A stretch of 64,000 nt of DNA from Styela clava (Eukaryota; Chordata; Ascidiacea; Stolidobranchia; Styelidae), in contig NC_135259.1 of NCBI RefSeq assembly GCF_964204865.1, positions 10,798,974-10,862,973 on the forward strand. The letters run 5' to 3'. A program made the position numbers and the translations under genes. Positions 39,401-48,280 of the stretch are shown here, in pieces (the stretch's first letter is position 1; each line of letters starts with the position of its first letter). The notes under the pieces were generated by a model. That model saw only the letters and a list, made by a program, of their open reading frames with translations, was not told where the DNA came from and did no database searches.

Positions 39401-41858
39401 ATAATTATATACTCAACTCATTCAAGTTTTAAACCCAATTGTTGTCACCAAAATTGATTGCATACCAAGATGTTGACAAACCAAAATAAGTAATTACGTG
39501 TCATATCATAAAAATGCATAAAGAATTATGTCAGAAGTTATGTTATTATGTTCTTGCATTCTATAGCGAAATAAAAAATAATTTATTTCTTTTAGTTAAC
39601 TCAATCAATTTCAATTTTGCGTGAATGATCTTTGAATATTCTTTTATAGTTCAGCATTATGATATCAATAATACCATTTAAATATATTCTTTATTATGTT
39701 CATGTTCACACTATTATGCTGATTTGTATCTGAGGGTTAGTATCAAGATTCATATATCAATATTTCATCCACTTTGATTTTAATTTTTTTGTTTTGTTAT
39801 CAAGGTTCGAAAGCTGTAGAACTATGTCCAAAATCAGAGCATGATGGTAAGTTCTTATCAACAATTACTTTAGAATAGAAACAATAGTTAAGATTAGAAT
39901 ATTTAATAATATTTGAGATAAGATAATAATTGGTATTGACTAAAAAATTGTTATTGGGTCATTTCCAGATTCTAATACAACTGCAAACAGTGCAGATGGA
40001 ACGCTCGTCACCCAAACAGCCAAAATGCACGGAAAAATAATCATACTGCCTCGAGGATTACTACGACCGCCTAGCTCTCCGTCAACACAACTTCCTTCTT
40101 ATGCGAATATATCATCACTGGAAATAAATAAGACAAGTGTTGAAACAAAAAATGTTACTCAAATACCAAATATTAAATCTGTCGATCGAGGACTCAATAA
40201 CTCCACCGCGTCTGGGCAGTACAGAGCTATCTCGAGCACTCCTGCGTCCCATGGTACTTTCAACTCGACTCCTACAATACACAAAATGCAATCGTTGAAC
40301 ATCGATACCACTACGACAAATACAAAAGAAAATTCTTCTATTAGTCAAAGCTATGTAAAACAGAAACAAAATGTCTTTACGAAAGTTTTTGAACTTCCGA
40401 ATATGATGTGGCTGGACAAAAATAGAACAGTTTCATTGAAATGGATCACAGATAAAAAGAATCTAATCTTACAGGTGAAATAAAAGCTTTTATTTAATTT
40501 ACTCTTATTTATCAAAATCTTTCTAGTCAGAAGCTGCGTAGCACTTTAGAGAAGTTTTCTTCTCGATTGTACTTGAAGGTTGTTAGCTGGGTTCCAATTG
40601 TTATTGTGTATATTAATATTATTTCAGGTATTTGTTTTTAGAGTTGGACGCTTGTTGTAGATAAGAAAAGCTAATATTAATTTACATTTTTTTATCCAAT
40701 AATGTATGCAGATGTCAGCACCCACTACTGGTTGGATTGGTATCGGTTTTTCTTCCTATGGTACGATGGCTAAATCTGATATGGTTGTTACTGGAGTATC
40801 GAAAAATAAAGTTTATGCAATGGTATGTGTAGAGCGTAAATTGTATAATGCATTTACTTCCTAGCTTGCAATTTAAACACGCCTTCATTGTTGTTCTCAG
40901 GACACAAATGCAAGACGTAATGGTGTACCAAGATTAGACGAATCCCAAGATGTAAATGCGTTGTTCTTCAGTCAGAATGAAACACATACGACAGTAATGA
41001 TTCAACGTAAAACAAATACAGGAGACAGAAGTGACACTGTAATCACGGTTGGTAGCTTTTTGTGAAAGAAAATGCAGTACCTCCAAGACCGATCGAAAAA
41101 CGTTAAAATGAAAAATAAATCATCTAATTAAGCATGGTATTGAACATTAGGTGTCGTCAACAAACTCACGTAAACAATATTTGAATATTTACAGGATGGA
41201 GACATGCACGTGATTTGGGCATATGGAAATTCCGATATCAAAAATTCTCCAAGAAAGTCGCATTATCATGGAAAAAATAAAGGTATATAAGGATTGCGAT
41301 AATCATAAATATTACACCAGCTTTCGGAAACAATATTCATATTATCCTAAAAAATCACTTCCTTTAATTGGTGGAATTATATTTAAATAACCCGAAAATA
41401 CCTCCGAATAGCCCGAGCTTCTTCTAATTTCTTACCGAAAACAGTGCAACAATAGTGAAATAAATACGAAATGAATAATTTCTCTCAATTTTTCAATTTC
41501 AGGGTCAATGACGATAAACTTTTTAGTGGATCCAAAAAGTGGTGAGTATTTGAGCATTGTCATAAGCATTACTAGAAAAGTAAGATCTCAAAACTCATTC
41601 TGATATTACGATGGTATTCAAATATTGTTACATGTTATTTATAAGTATAATTGTATTGTTATAGATTTTTGAAAGCTTTGTTAAATGTTTAATATGCATT
41701 CCAATAAAAACCCAACTGATTTAAACATTAAGTATAATCGTTATAAATCCAATGCAATTATCTGTTATCTAGGTTCTTCAATAGACTACAAGGGTTTTGT
41801 TGCTCTCAGTGCTGCTGTGGCGTTGGCGGTTATTTTGTATTCAAAAGTTAAAAGATGA
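14140..41858 (+). CDS. Gene 2: type I membrane protein with 13 tandem DOMON domains (2780 aa)
   Basis: My model has 66 exons totalling 8343 bp, an exact multiple of three with phase-compatible junctions throughout. Residues 1-30 are a signal peptide (core FLLFLMFISASVF, cleavage near SILCA). Thirteen DBH/MOXD-type DOMON domains follow, each preceded by a linker rich in Asp/Arg (domain 1-2), acidic residues, or Thr/Ser/Pro that look mucin-like (domains 8-11). The 169-codon exon before domain 13 has several N-glycosylation sequons. The C-terminus (exon 66) is one transmembrane helix, GFVALSAAVALAVILY, then a SKVKR tail. After the signal peptide I count only three cysteines. There is no monooxygenase domain and no cytochrome b561 domain. 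Nine domains keep the putative haem Met, and eight of those also keep the His. Exon 15 has an awkward acceptor (21280) and exon 26 has two possible acceptors (25378 or 25420). A split into several genes is possible, but no internal signal peptide is seen. Confidence 0.75.
16158..16493 (+). repeat. Asp/Arg low-complexity linker exon (exon 5)
   Basis: A 112-codon exon after the GSMRLELIPP motif, made of GATGACGAT-type repeats. It encodes D6 blocks alternating with RRNE/RRSE, then a basic RKRNRNKNRNN-type stretch, a second Asp block and a second Arg/Asn stretch. It is an extended, highly charged spacer between domains 1 and 2. The triplet repeats create long spurious open frames on the other strand. 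Confidence 0.85.
16673..17707 (+). other. Gene 2, DOMON 2
   Basis: Exons 16673-16752, 16946-17056, 17200-17340, 17617-17707. The core reads APTKGWMGFGISRTKDMTRSD, followed by DAHSSKNGVPEID and VIWAYGENDL, ending DYHGRKNRG. Met and His are both present. Confidence 0.8.
18066..18350. repeat. Dispersed repeat, copy 1 (gene 2 intron 9)
   Basis: Shares an ordered block with 48013-48280: ATTACTTATCGAT, TATGTTGATAG, TGTCTGTTAGATGCACGCGA, GGACCAGAAGCCT, TATGTCGTATAATTAGCGAG, GTGATGGGACAC, GTGTCACTAT, and AGTCTTCGGTCTCT near the end. No coding remnant was recognised. This is a non-autonomous interspersed repeat. Confidence 0.8.
18467..18580. mobile_element. Small foldback/MITE related to the 8.2-kb element
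   Basis: Arms of about 40 bp (CTCCAGAAGTATGCGCGCCA...CACAACCTGAAC and its imperfect inverse complement ending GCATACTTCTGCAG) surround a short GTACCGGTTGG centre. The terminal GAAGTATGCGnnCCAAGATGGCG core is shared with the element at 8158-8381. The A-rich flanks (TAAAAAAT and TAAAAATG) may be an imperfect target duplication. Confidence 0.75.
18951..20618 (+). other. Gene 2, linker and DOMON 3
   Basis: Exons 18951-19129, 19441-19554, 20121-20267, 20531-20618. The linker is Ser/Asp/Arg-rich. The core reads VPTLGWIGLGLSDRDSMVDAD, then DAHALANEVPKRD and VLWASSRFDL (the usual WAYG is altered to WASS), ending DYHFREKG. Met and His are both present. Confidence 0.8.
21053..22355 (+). other. Gene 2, linker and DOMON 4
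   Basis: Exons 21053-21112 (linker), 21281-21495, 21694-21804, 21969-22115, 22268-22355. The linker is acidic and then SPKRRSSPRTSTPDRDSDSR. The core reads APTQGWVGIGFSPDGTMRNAD, followed by DTHATENGPPIVD and VIWAFGDDDL, ending FYHSSDRG. Met and His are both present. The 21281 acceptor lies nine bases after a nearer AG that would put the frame out; the choice rests on frame alone. Confidence 0.7.
22779..22851 (+). terminator. Possible intronic stop and polyadenylation site after DOMON 4
   Basis: If the donor at 22779 (CTA/GTAACA) is not used, exon 19 (from 22674) reads on in frame through SNIFR to a TGA at 22793-22795. AATAAA follows at 22846-22851, with T-rich sequence after it. This would yield a secreted four-DOMON isoform. 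Splicing instead joins to exon 20 (23182-23282) with the same Ser-Asn codons. Confidence 0.4.
23182..24400 (+). other. Gene 2, DOMON 5
   Basis: Exons 23182-23282, 23412-23525, 23756-23902, 24313-24400. The core reads APTTGWIGLGFSRTRTMKDAD, followed by DTFADENGVPEED and VLWAYGDDDI, ending DHHGRNRG. Met and His are both present. Two short phase 1-1 linker exons follow (24760-24816 and 25065-25130, the latter Thr-rich). Confidence 0.8.
25421..26603 (+). other. Gene 2, DOMON 6 (putative haem ligands lost)
   Basis: Exons 25421-25542 (or from 25379), 25759-25869, 26137-26280, 26519-26603. The core reads APTLGWIGIAISEDERTTGRD, so Met is replaced by Thr. The fourth exon ends FDYAKIG, with Ala where His is expected. 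An 109-bp tandem duplication precedes the third exon. Confidence 0.75.
25955..26172. repeat. Tandem duplication 2 x 109 bp across an intron-exon border
   Basis: Positions 25955-26063 and 26064-26172 are almost identical. Each holds the intron end, an acceptor (TTGCAG or TTGTAG) and the first 36 nt of the exon (GATACATTTGACAATGCTGG...). The upstream copy would be a 48-bp phase 0-0 exon if GTACTT at 26079 served as donor, adding 16 residues that partly repeat the next exon. Confidence 0.85.
26755..27773. other. Large gene 2 intron with hAT-end relic
   Basis: AT-rich intron. Near 27332-27577 a CAACGTTTCCCAAT motif and an inverted GGTTGGGAACCACTA motif resemble decayed hAT termini (CAGTGGTTCCCAACC), but no matching 8-bp flank is visible. 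Nothing else is recognisable. Confidence 0.35.
27774..29428 (+). other. Gene 2, linker and DOMON 7
   Basis: Exons 27774-27994, 28176-28286, 28542-28691, 29341-29428. The linker is acidic and then Thr/Pro-rich. The core reads APTIGWIGVGLSFDGTMKSAD, followed by DTHSDINGVPDVD and IIWAYGKRDI, ending DYHSNNRG. Met and His are both present. The last intron holds a 477-bp hAT element. Confidence 0.8.
28815..29291. mobile_element. Non-autonomous hAT element (477 bp) in gene 2
   Basis: Terminal inverted repeats (TAGGGTGGTCCAAAC at the left, the inverse complement of CAGGGTGGTCCAAGG at the right) are backed by sub-terminal GGCCCGCGG motifs facing each other. The flanks CTCTAAAC (28807-28814) and CTTTAAAC (29292-29299) match at seven of eight bases and fit the hAT pattern nTnnnnAn. 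It has no coding capacity. Confidence 0.88.
30023..31440 (+). other. Gene 2, Thr-rich linker and DOMON 8 (putative haem ligands lost)
   Basis: Exons 30023-30186, 30562-30672, 30836-30982, 31362-31440. The linker has TTTRIARTRTTTEQTTTP, likely O-glycosylated. The core reads APTLGWVGFGFSSDGRKPGSD with no Met, and the fourth exon ends YKSPTREG with no His. That exon is 79 bp, three codons shorter than usual. Confidence 0.78.
31969..33075 (+). other. Gene 2, DOMON 9 (putative haem ligands lost)
   Basis: Exons 31969-32147, 32369-32467, 32721-32864, 32988-33075. The second exon is only 99 bp; the core VPQTDWLGIGFVSRKSIDKVD has lost the G of GW and the Met. The third exon starts DCHIVGNS, giving one of the rare cysteines. 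The fourth has VLWVLGSGDM and ends INLKMIG without His. Confidence 0.78.
31973..35847. repeat. Recent tandem duplication that made DOMON 9 and 10
   Basis: About 31973-33814 and 33815-35847 match in exons and introns, with exon offsets of about 1.9-2.0 kb. The repeat starts at TCGGACGACAGTG inside the linker exon of each copy and ends in the next linker exon at ACAGAGGATACAACAAAG, so both breakpoints lie within coding linker exons. The middle linker exon (33673-33989) is a fusion of the two types. Confidence 0.85.
33673..35116 (+). other. Gene 2, DOMON 10 (putative haem ligands lost)
   Basis: Exons 33673-33989, 34265-34363, 34762-34905, 35029-35116. A near-identical copy of domain 9 (core DWIGIGFVSRKSIDRAD) with the same losses, including the shortened 99-bp exon, the Met-less loop and the LKMMG ending. 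Its linker is a long Thr/Pro-rich stretch (ETTLAETTEPTVPTTTTSP). Confidence 0.78.
35721..37427 (+). other. Gene 2, long Thr-rich linker and DOMON 11
   Basis: Exons 35721-36109, 36467-36577, 36968-37114, 37340-37427. The linker of about 90 residues is rich in Thr/Ser/Pro/Glu. The core reads APTLGWVGIGFSKDGTMTGAD, followed by DTFAEVNGVPKVD and VIWAFGKNDM, ending DYHFENKG. Met and His are both present. Confidence 0.8.
38015..39050 (+). other. Gene 2, DOMON 12 (Met kept, His to Lys)
   Basis: Exons 38015-38166, 38298-38411, 38680-38826, 38963-39050. The core reads APTLGWVGFGFSMDESMKGAD with Met present, followed by DTHADENGIPEID and VIWAYSDHDL, ending PDYKFKRSG. The expected His is Lys, the only mixed case in the array. 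Confidence 0.8.
39969..41282 (+). other. Gene 2, glycosylated-looking linker and DOMON 13
   Basis: Exons 39969-40474, 40712-40822, 40901-41047, 41195-41282. The 169-codon first exon carries about seven N-x-S/T sites (such as NIS, NKT, NVT, NST) and many Ser/Thr. The core reads APTTGWIGIGFSSYGTMAKSD, followed by DTNARRNGVPRLD and VIWAYGNSDI, ending HYHGKNKG. Met and His are both present. Exons 41503-41541 and 41773-41858 then encode the stalk, the transmembrane helix and the tail. Confidence 0.8.
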
Positions 41859-42010
41859 AGAGAATGTATAACGCCTCTTTACAACTTTTATCCCTAATTT
41901 TACCTGTAAAAGTTTGATGTTAATTTAAATGCGCAGAGGCAATCGTAATGATGTTTATTGATAAAGCTTTTCAGCAAAAATTTTCTCGGGTTTAAATGTA
42001 TTTCTCCTCG

Positions 42011-42016
42011 AATAAA
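42011..42016 (+). terminator. Polyadenylation signal of gene 2
   Basis: AATAAA about 150 bp after the TGA. The duplicated copy has it at 50535-50540. Between here and lectin A (to 43130) I see nothing coding. Confidence 0.6.
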
Positions 42017-43130
42017 ACTTTGAAGACATAAAAATATTGTAAATTTGATATGTAGATTCGACTATTGGATAGAAATCGGAGTCCAATTTTGTGTTGTAAG
42101 AATGCTTTTTTAGTATTTTAAACAGGAAACGTATTTTCGAATTCTCTGCGTTGGATTCATCATACTCGTTTGTCCAGAGTGAAATAGGTTGAAATTATAT
42201 ATATATATTTCCCGATAGAGCAATAGCTCATTCATATGGTAAAGGTTGCTTTACCAACATCCACAGGCCCAAACTATCTATGTCGCCAATGAAATCGTGT
42301 AAATTTATTTTATTATATATATTCATAGTTTATGAGGAATCGCGACTGAGAAGAATATTAGCATGAGGTGTTTTTACCTTTTTCTCCAAACAAGACTCTG
42401 AGCTACCAGTCCCCATTCACTGATAGTATTTATCCATTAGCAACTCGAAGTCTGAAATGATATTTTCATGTCATTTTGATCAAAAACTCAGTTTAACTAG
42501 GACGAGATGATAAGCGAAGAGTAACCGACTAGATTACTATTACGCAAACCCTGCAATTATGAGTTTGTGCACGCTTACCCACCAACCTATTGCGTCTATG
42601 GGTGTAACGGAGCAATAGCTTCAATTTAACTTTTTAAATAATAAAAAGCAGTCAATGTTACGTGTACAAACTAAAATTAAATGCATATCCTCAGAGCTGT
42701 GGCGGGTAATAGAAGTAAAACATTTGTACGCGATCTTGGTTGTTGTTTATTAGAACAACTTGCCAATCATACATTTGGAGATGGTATTTGGTACGATTTT
42801 CGGTTATTTCTTTATGAAAATTTGTTCAATTTCCAGTGTAAACTTGAAATTCAAATCGCCGTAGTGAAAAAATACTATGATTAAAGCACGTGTAAACTGG
42901 AAAATAAATGATTAATTAGTATAACTAACATATAAAATACAATAAACTGACCCGATCTGTTAGTTTCGTGACTTTTATTGATGGCTGTTAGAAATTAACT
43001 CCAAAATGTTGGTATTCATAATTATAATATATATTTTACAAACAATTAGAATTATATACTCTATGGTTTGTATACAACTAAAACAATTTCATCTTATAAA
43101 ATGTCTGCACAATAATTATTCATGTATCTT

Positions 43131-43883
43131 TCAGGCCATGTCTCTCTCGCATATATATCTGTAAATTCCTGAACATGACGTGTCGTCGAGGTCTGTCGGC
43201 GAATCATATTGGATCGTCACGCAGTCTTCATTTCCGTAATTATTAGGTTCTCTGGCTCTCCAAGGGGTGTTAGATGATGTTGACGTCTCCCCATCAGACC
43301 AAATGAAACTTCCTTCATTTTGAATATCATTTAAGCCTACCCAGAGGCGAAGACTTGATGCCCGTACTGCATCAAATATTGTTTTCTGTGTTGACGAGTC
43401 GCGAATAATTTTTGCAACTAATCGTGCGTGCCTAGATTTACAATCTTCATCAGCAACTTGCCATGTTGTAGCTTGTTGACTAATCCAGTACTTGTATCGA
43501 TTTTGTATAGTTACCCATCCTTCTTCTAATTCTTCAATTCTAGTTCTTAATTGTTCCAATTCAATTATTACTTCTGGCGATGCGTCACCTTTCGGTCCAG
43601 GGTAACCACGCAGACCCCTTTCACCTTTTTCGCCAGGGGGTCCCTGGGGCCCAACAAAACCGCTTTCTCCTTTCACTCCGGAACTCCCTTTGTCTCCTTT
43701 TGGGCCTTTTGGCCCGACGGCGCCTCTTTTACCAGGTCTACCTATTCCATTATTTGCAGGTTCCCAATCAATGTCCAATGTCAATCTAGATCGAGAACTG
43801 TCGTGTTGTACTGAACATGTCGAATCCAAAATGACTTTGGGCAAAGATACGATAAGTAGAATCAGTGAAACTGAAAACATCAT
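43131..43883 (-). CDS. Collagenous C-type lectin (collectin-like), copy A
   Basis: A 250-aa intronless frame starting [10 protein letters not shown]. It has a signal peptide (about 1-21), then a single Cys (C23) able to link chains. Eighteen uninterrupted Gly-X-Y triplets follow (about 48-101), then a short amphipathic coiled-coil neck ([16 protein letters not shown]) and a C-type lectin domain (about 122-250). The long-loop motif is EPN (212-214), typical of mannose/GlcNAc specificity, followed by the Ca2+-ligand Glu219. The usual WND motif is LDD (233-234), keeping the Asp but not the Asn. The layout is that of mannose-binding lectin and ascidian collectins: secreted trimers or oligomers that recognise microbial glycans. 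It is antisense to, and downstream of, gene 2. TTTTATTG at about 42973 gives an AATAAA on this strand. A 5'-UTR intron is possible. Confidence 0.88.
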   Translation of the reverse strand: MMFSVSLILLIVSLPKVILDSTCSVQHDSSRSRLTLDIDWEPANNGIGRPGKRGAVGPKGPKGDKGSSGVKGESGFVGPQGPPGEKGERGLRGYPGPKGDASPEVIIELEQLRTRIEELEEGWVTIQNRYKYWISQQATTWQVADEDCKSRHARLVAKIIRDSSTQKTIFDAVRASSLRLWVGLNDIQNEGSFIWSDGETSTSSNTPWRAREPNNYGNEDCVTIQYDSPTDLDDTSCSGIYRYICERDMA

Positions 43884-44849
43884 TATTAACTACAGAAAAC
43901 AGAAAAAATAGCACATAGTTTAATGACAGTTACTTCATTGGCTGGTTGATACTCGGTATAACTTGAACAACGAAGTTCACTGCTGCCTAATATTTACAAA
44001 GATGAATATAACACTAAATATGCTTCACACACTTTTTCATTAGAAAAACATGAATTTTTTGATTCTCTGCAGTCTGGCTGCTCATGGCATTAGGAATTAA
44101 CGGTTAACAGCGATAGGAAACCCAAGTTTCGAAAGTCGACAGTTTTATGACTATTGATATATATAAACTACTCAGCCATCTACGTATTGCGTGTCAAAAT
44201 TTTCTAAAACATGATTTGACTAGGACTACCCTAGATCTAAAACACCATGTAGGCATTCAGAAAATTTTTATCTAGTAAAGACAAATATTGATATACATAC
44301 ATAATACAAAGGGGACATTGAACCTTTCAGCAAGTTACCGAATAGCTAACTGTATATAGATAAATATTACAGCTATTTAACTGTTCTCGTATTTATCTAT
44401 TTTGCATGCCACCTTAAACTAGCAACAGTTTCAAGAAGAACACAAAATGATATTTATTCATTATTAGTTATTATTAGCTTATTTTGATTAATAAAGTTCA
44501 ACAAACATTAAATAACAGTTATGTATACGGATTAGATATTTTTATCTTGCAACTAGCTGAAGCAAAACTTGAGAAGATATGACAAATTAGAACATCTTGC
44601 ATAATTATCGAATCTTTCATTTATGCATTCCAAATATTTTTTGATTTAGGCTTTATAAAAAATGTTCTTCAGCTATTTATTGTACAATTTTTAGCCAAGC
44701 CCGTGTAGTCTTTTTTTTATTTAATTTTGATGAACTTTTATTTGCATCTAGAACGAGTAGATCTTTGAAGGTTCGTTTGGTAAGTTATATCTGTAGCGAG
44801 ACATGCAGTATGAATTGTTTGTGTTTCTCGAATTGGACTTTCAGACCGC

Positions 44850-44870
44850 TTGTTGTTGTTGTTGTTGTTG
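44850..44870. repeat. (TTG)n microsatellite
   Basis: About seven TTG units, making the Cys-run in an otherwise meaningless open frame. It lies between lectin A and the hAT insertion, in sequence with no counterpart in copy B. Confidence 0.8.
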
Positions 44871-44911
44871 TGTTTACCTGTCACGATTGTTCTACGACCA
44901 TAGCTCTAAGG

Positions 44912-46840
44912 GTGAGGCCGGGATGGCAAATCTTTTAAATAAAAATCGGCAAAATATTAAATTTTTACTGTGGGAAAGAAGACTGTAGGTCAACGTTTGC
45001 ATTATTAAGTACTTGATGTTGTATATTTTATGCAAGTCTCATAATCCTTGTTAAGTAATATGTAGTCTTGAGCTGTACACATGTCGCTCCCACATATTTG
45101 TTGTTGAAATATCATTGCTTTCATCAACAATCAGGGTATGAAATTTCTTTGTCTTATGCTTTGTAAGATTTCTTCCCTGGCGACAAAGTCCATGCTCTTC
45201 AAAAATTCAAAGCCTCAATTTTTGCTTCAACATGAATGTGGCAATTTAGTGTATTTTGACACACGACTATTTATTACCTCGCGGGACAATATTGATGAAT
45301 TCAGCTTAACACGTGGTAGAACACTATCTATGTGAGGCTTTATTTCGAAACTTCACTTTCTTCAGCGGTAGGTATTGCGGTGAGAAAGTTTGAACAACCT
45401 CCTCTTTCTTCCAAGTTTCGCCTCTGATTTAATGCAACTAGTGCAGTGGTTTCCAACTATTCTAACCTGACGAACGGTTAAATTAAATAAAATGTATTCG
45501 CGGACGGGCAAAAAGTGAAATAGATGGAACACAAAATAATAACATATATTTGCGTTACAAAATGCAGTGCTGGGCACCCATTTCGCGTAAAAAATGCACC
45601 CAGAAAACACCTCACATAAAAAACATGTACATGCCAAATCATGTACAAACACAATTACCTCTAGCGAGTATTTGCTGTTGTTTCGTTGCCAATACAAGAT
45701 TGCAAACGAGGCATAAAGGAGCTCTGCAGCGGCTCACAGTCTATTTCTTTGCTTCGTTTTAATTAGCTAAGCTAGCGAGTATAAAGTTTTTTTCGTACAA
45801 GTAACTGGTTGAATATTTGGACAACAGTTTAATTGCTCGATTACCTAGCGATGGGTATTCGTTATCGAGAGAACTCAAATATTGTGACAGTGATTCTTTT
45901 ATAAATCTGGACTGTAAACTAGTGGTTTCATCGGGTTCACCATATTATCCGCCTGCAGTTGATCGGAGCCCCAGACAAAATGAATTTATATTACAATGAT
46001 GCTAACTGTAGTTGCTAACTTGGCACCAGGGGGTGCTGCTGTGCTTCACCTAGGAAATATCTCAATGTTTTTGTTACACGTCTCATGACCACCTGCTGGG
46101 CCGCAACAAGGTCATATCTTGCTTGATCCCAAGGCATACTCTGTAATATTATACAGTTCTTGACTGTTTTCTGGTTCAAACAAAGAGATATTCATAACCT
46201 TATATTTGGATGGTAATAATATTGAAGAAGAGCATGCAGAACGGAAAAAGCACGCATGCTTATTTCCAGGTTTATGAATCTTGCGAGATTTGACGGAGCG
46301 ATTTCGCGATGAATCGGAAACGAAAAAACGAAAAGTGTGATTACACATCGCCAAGACGTTGCCGGGCGATTAATAACGCCCTCACCAAACAGTAATATGA
46401 CGGGCGGAAGAGAAATGCGTAATAAACCAAGTAAATCCGTCTTCTTGTATTCGATAAAGCGATCAGACGGTAGGAAACAACAAAACGAAATTTCTTGCTG
46501 AACGGCATAAAAGCTTCATGGAAGGCACCGGCGGTTGGGAACCACTGATCTAGTGCGTCAATATGCTTTTTCTGATTTAAATGGCGTTTTTGATAGTCAA
46601 CTTCCCATTCCCAACCACGATTTGCCTCTTCCAAATCACTATTAGGTGCCACTTCCCGACAAACTTTGCAGATAATCACATCACATTCCTTGACACGGAA
46701 TAGCGATAAATTTCGGAAAGTTTAAGAGTTTTTTTTAACTTCTAAAAACTACCGGTATCACGATTGCAAATTGGTGTCAAACACTCTTCTGTTGCATTTA
46801 GCCATTCCACCTTAAAATCAATGTTCTTATTTTTAGCCAT
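44912..46840 (-). pseudogene. Broken hAT transposase
   Basis: Reading on the minus strand, a start MAKNKNIDFKVEWL at 46840 is followed, across stops and a frame change, by a BED-like zinc-finger remnant (CKVCREV then W-x-W and HLNQKKH, about 46680-46560). Beyond the nested insertion, at about 45133-45100, the frame gives FHTLIVDESNDISTTN, the first catalytic-Asp block of hAT transposases. Most of the C-terminal half is missing before the left end. It cannot make an active enzyme. Confidence 0.7.
45444..46547. mobile_element. Nested non-autonomous hAT element (1.1 kb)
   Basis: The left end, CAGTGGTTTCCAACTATTC, faces the inverse complement of CAGTGGTTCCCAACCGCC. The flanks AACTAGTG (45436-45443) and ATCTAGTG (46548-46555) differ at one base, fitting an 8-bp hAT duplication. 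No transposase was recognised inside. It interrupts the older hAT transposase remnant. Confidence 0.85.
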
Positions 46841-48012
46841 GCTTCCCGGAATATACATTTTACTCACACGTCAGATAAATAATCTTAGTATATTGGTTTT
46901 GGTTAATAAACCACTCATTCTAGTAACCTGCTGAATATTAAAACGCTTAAAACCCTTTTAGTAATTTCAGGTGAAACATACTTATTATATAACATCGGTA
47001 TCATTCAGTATAACCTTATGGTCACGTGTGTCCCAATCTGGAGATTCAAGAGCCGACGGCGCTAGCACTTGCTTGAACTCAGTCCTCCTTCAAATCCCAA
47101 CTAGTTTAGCCCAGCTATACGGCTACGAGCGAGCAACCAACAAATTTCCTGTAACAAACAGTGGGCACCAGCTTTGCAACATTTGAAACCTATTAAAATT
47201 TTGAACCTTCCATATCTCCATCCGTATTGACTACTCTATAGGGACAATAACAAGACTTTGTCGGGTCGACAACACGAAATTCATAGCGCACGATGAAAAT
47301 TTCAAAATGCGGCACCGGCCCACCGGCATACAGAAATCAATGTACTTGAGAGCGTGACATACACGTGTTTGACATCACAGTGACCAGTGGTCACCAAAAT
47401 ACGCGTGAAACATAGAACGAGCATTCAAGTTAAGCGTTAATAAATATGACATATGAAATATGATCCACGCTTTGAAAACGAAATGTTGCAACTGCGCGAG
47501 AAAGAGATTTTACTGCGCAAATGTTCTGTTGGCACTGCATAATTGCGCAGTTGCGCGGCTTAGAGGGAACCATGTGCGAAAACACGGATTGGTATGCTTA
47601 CGGATAAATGAAAAAACTCTTATGATTTACGGCAAGTCTTTTCATGGTTTCAAAAAAGTTTGGAAGAGGATTCAACAATGAGTGAAACCTCACTACATTC
47701 ACTACTATTCTGCCCCTTTGTTATTTTTAGATTTCTGTGGTCGATAACCTAATAAGTCAATAAATTTCTTTTTTCCAAACGGCATTGATGCATGAAAATA
47801 ATAAACTAATTATAATAAACTAGCATTTGTTCCGTAAAACCCAAAATCACTATGTGGTTCCCTTCAATTCGTCCATTTACCACTGAAATGTTTTCCCATT
47901 GACCCGCGACTGTGGGTCACTGGCGGGTTAGTGGTTCGCCATCCCTGCTCTAAGGACTCACTTGACCGGTATCGATGCGCGACTATCGTGTCCATGTATT
48001 TGAGAATAGCTT

Positions 48013-48280
48013 TATTACTTATCGATTTTAATCAGTGAATATGTTGATAGGTATTTGTCTGACCGTATGTCTGTTTGTCTGTTAGATGCACGCGATATCT
48101 CCCGAAATCTTATCTAGGACCAGAAGCCTATTATTTTGGGCGAATTATGTCGTATAATTAGCGAGTTATTAATTAATTAGTGATGGGACACAGGGTGTCA
48201 CTATGGAGTAAGAGCGCTTTTTGGGGGGATCCCCTAACTTTCGATCTATGAGTCTTCGGTCTCTGACCCATATTCTCGTT
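48013..48280. repeat. Dispersed repeat, copy 2
   Basis: Same family as 18066-18350, same strand, with the same ordered blocks ending AGTCTTCGGTCTCTGACCCATATTCTCG. Copy B of the segmental duplication lacks it at the matching position (near 53168-53190), so it is an insertion. Confidence 0.8.

Larger units (their letters stand above)
44912..47947 (-). mobile_element. Degenerate hAT transposon (3.0 kb) with nested insertion
   Basis: Perfect 8-bp flanks CTCTAAGG at 44904-44911 and 47948-47955. The right end is the inverse complement of CAGGGATGGCGAACCAC; the left end is altered (GTGAGGCCGGGATGGCAAAT). The minus strand carries broken hAT transposase fragments. A second hAT element (45444-46547) is inserted within it. 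The corresponding site in copy B of the duplication is empty. Confidence 0.8.

Noticed and set aside
14140-41858. Splitting gene 2 into several shorter DOMON genes
   Set aside because: No internal ATG followed by a signal peptide was found at any linker, and all junction phases agree across the whole span. The one internal stop/poly(A) site can be explained as an isoform.
43551-43911. Plus-strand frames opposite the collagen segment of lectin A (and the same at 51907-52367)
   Set aside because: Antisense of Gly-X-Y codons. The minus strand has the full signal peptide, collagen and C-type lectin layout.
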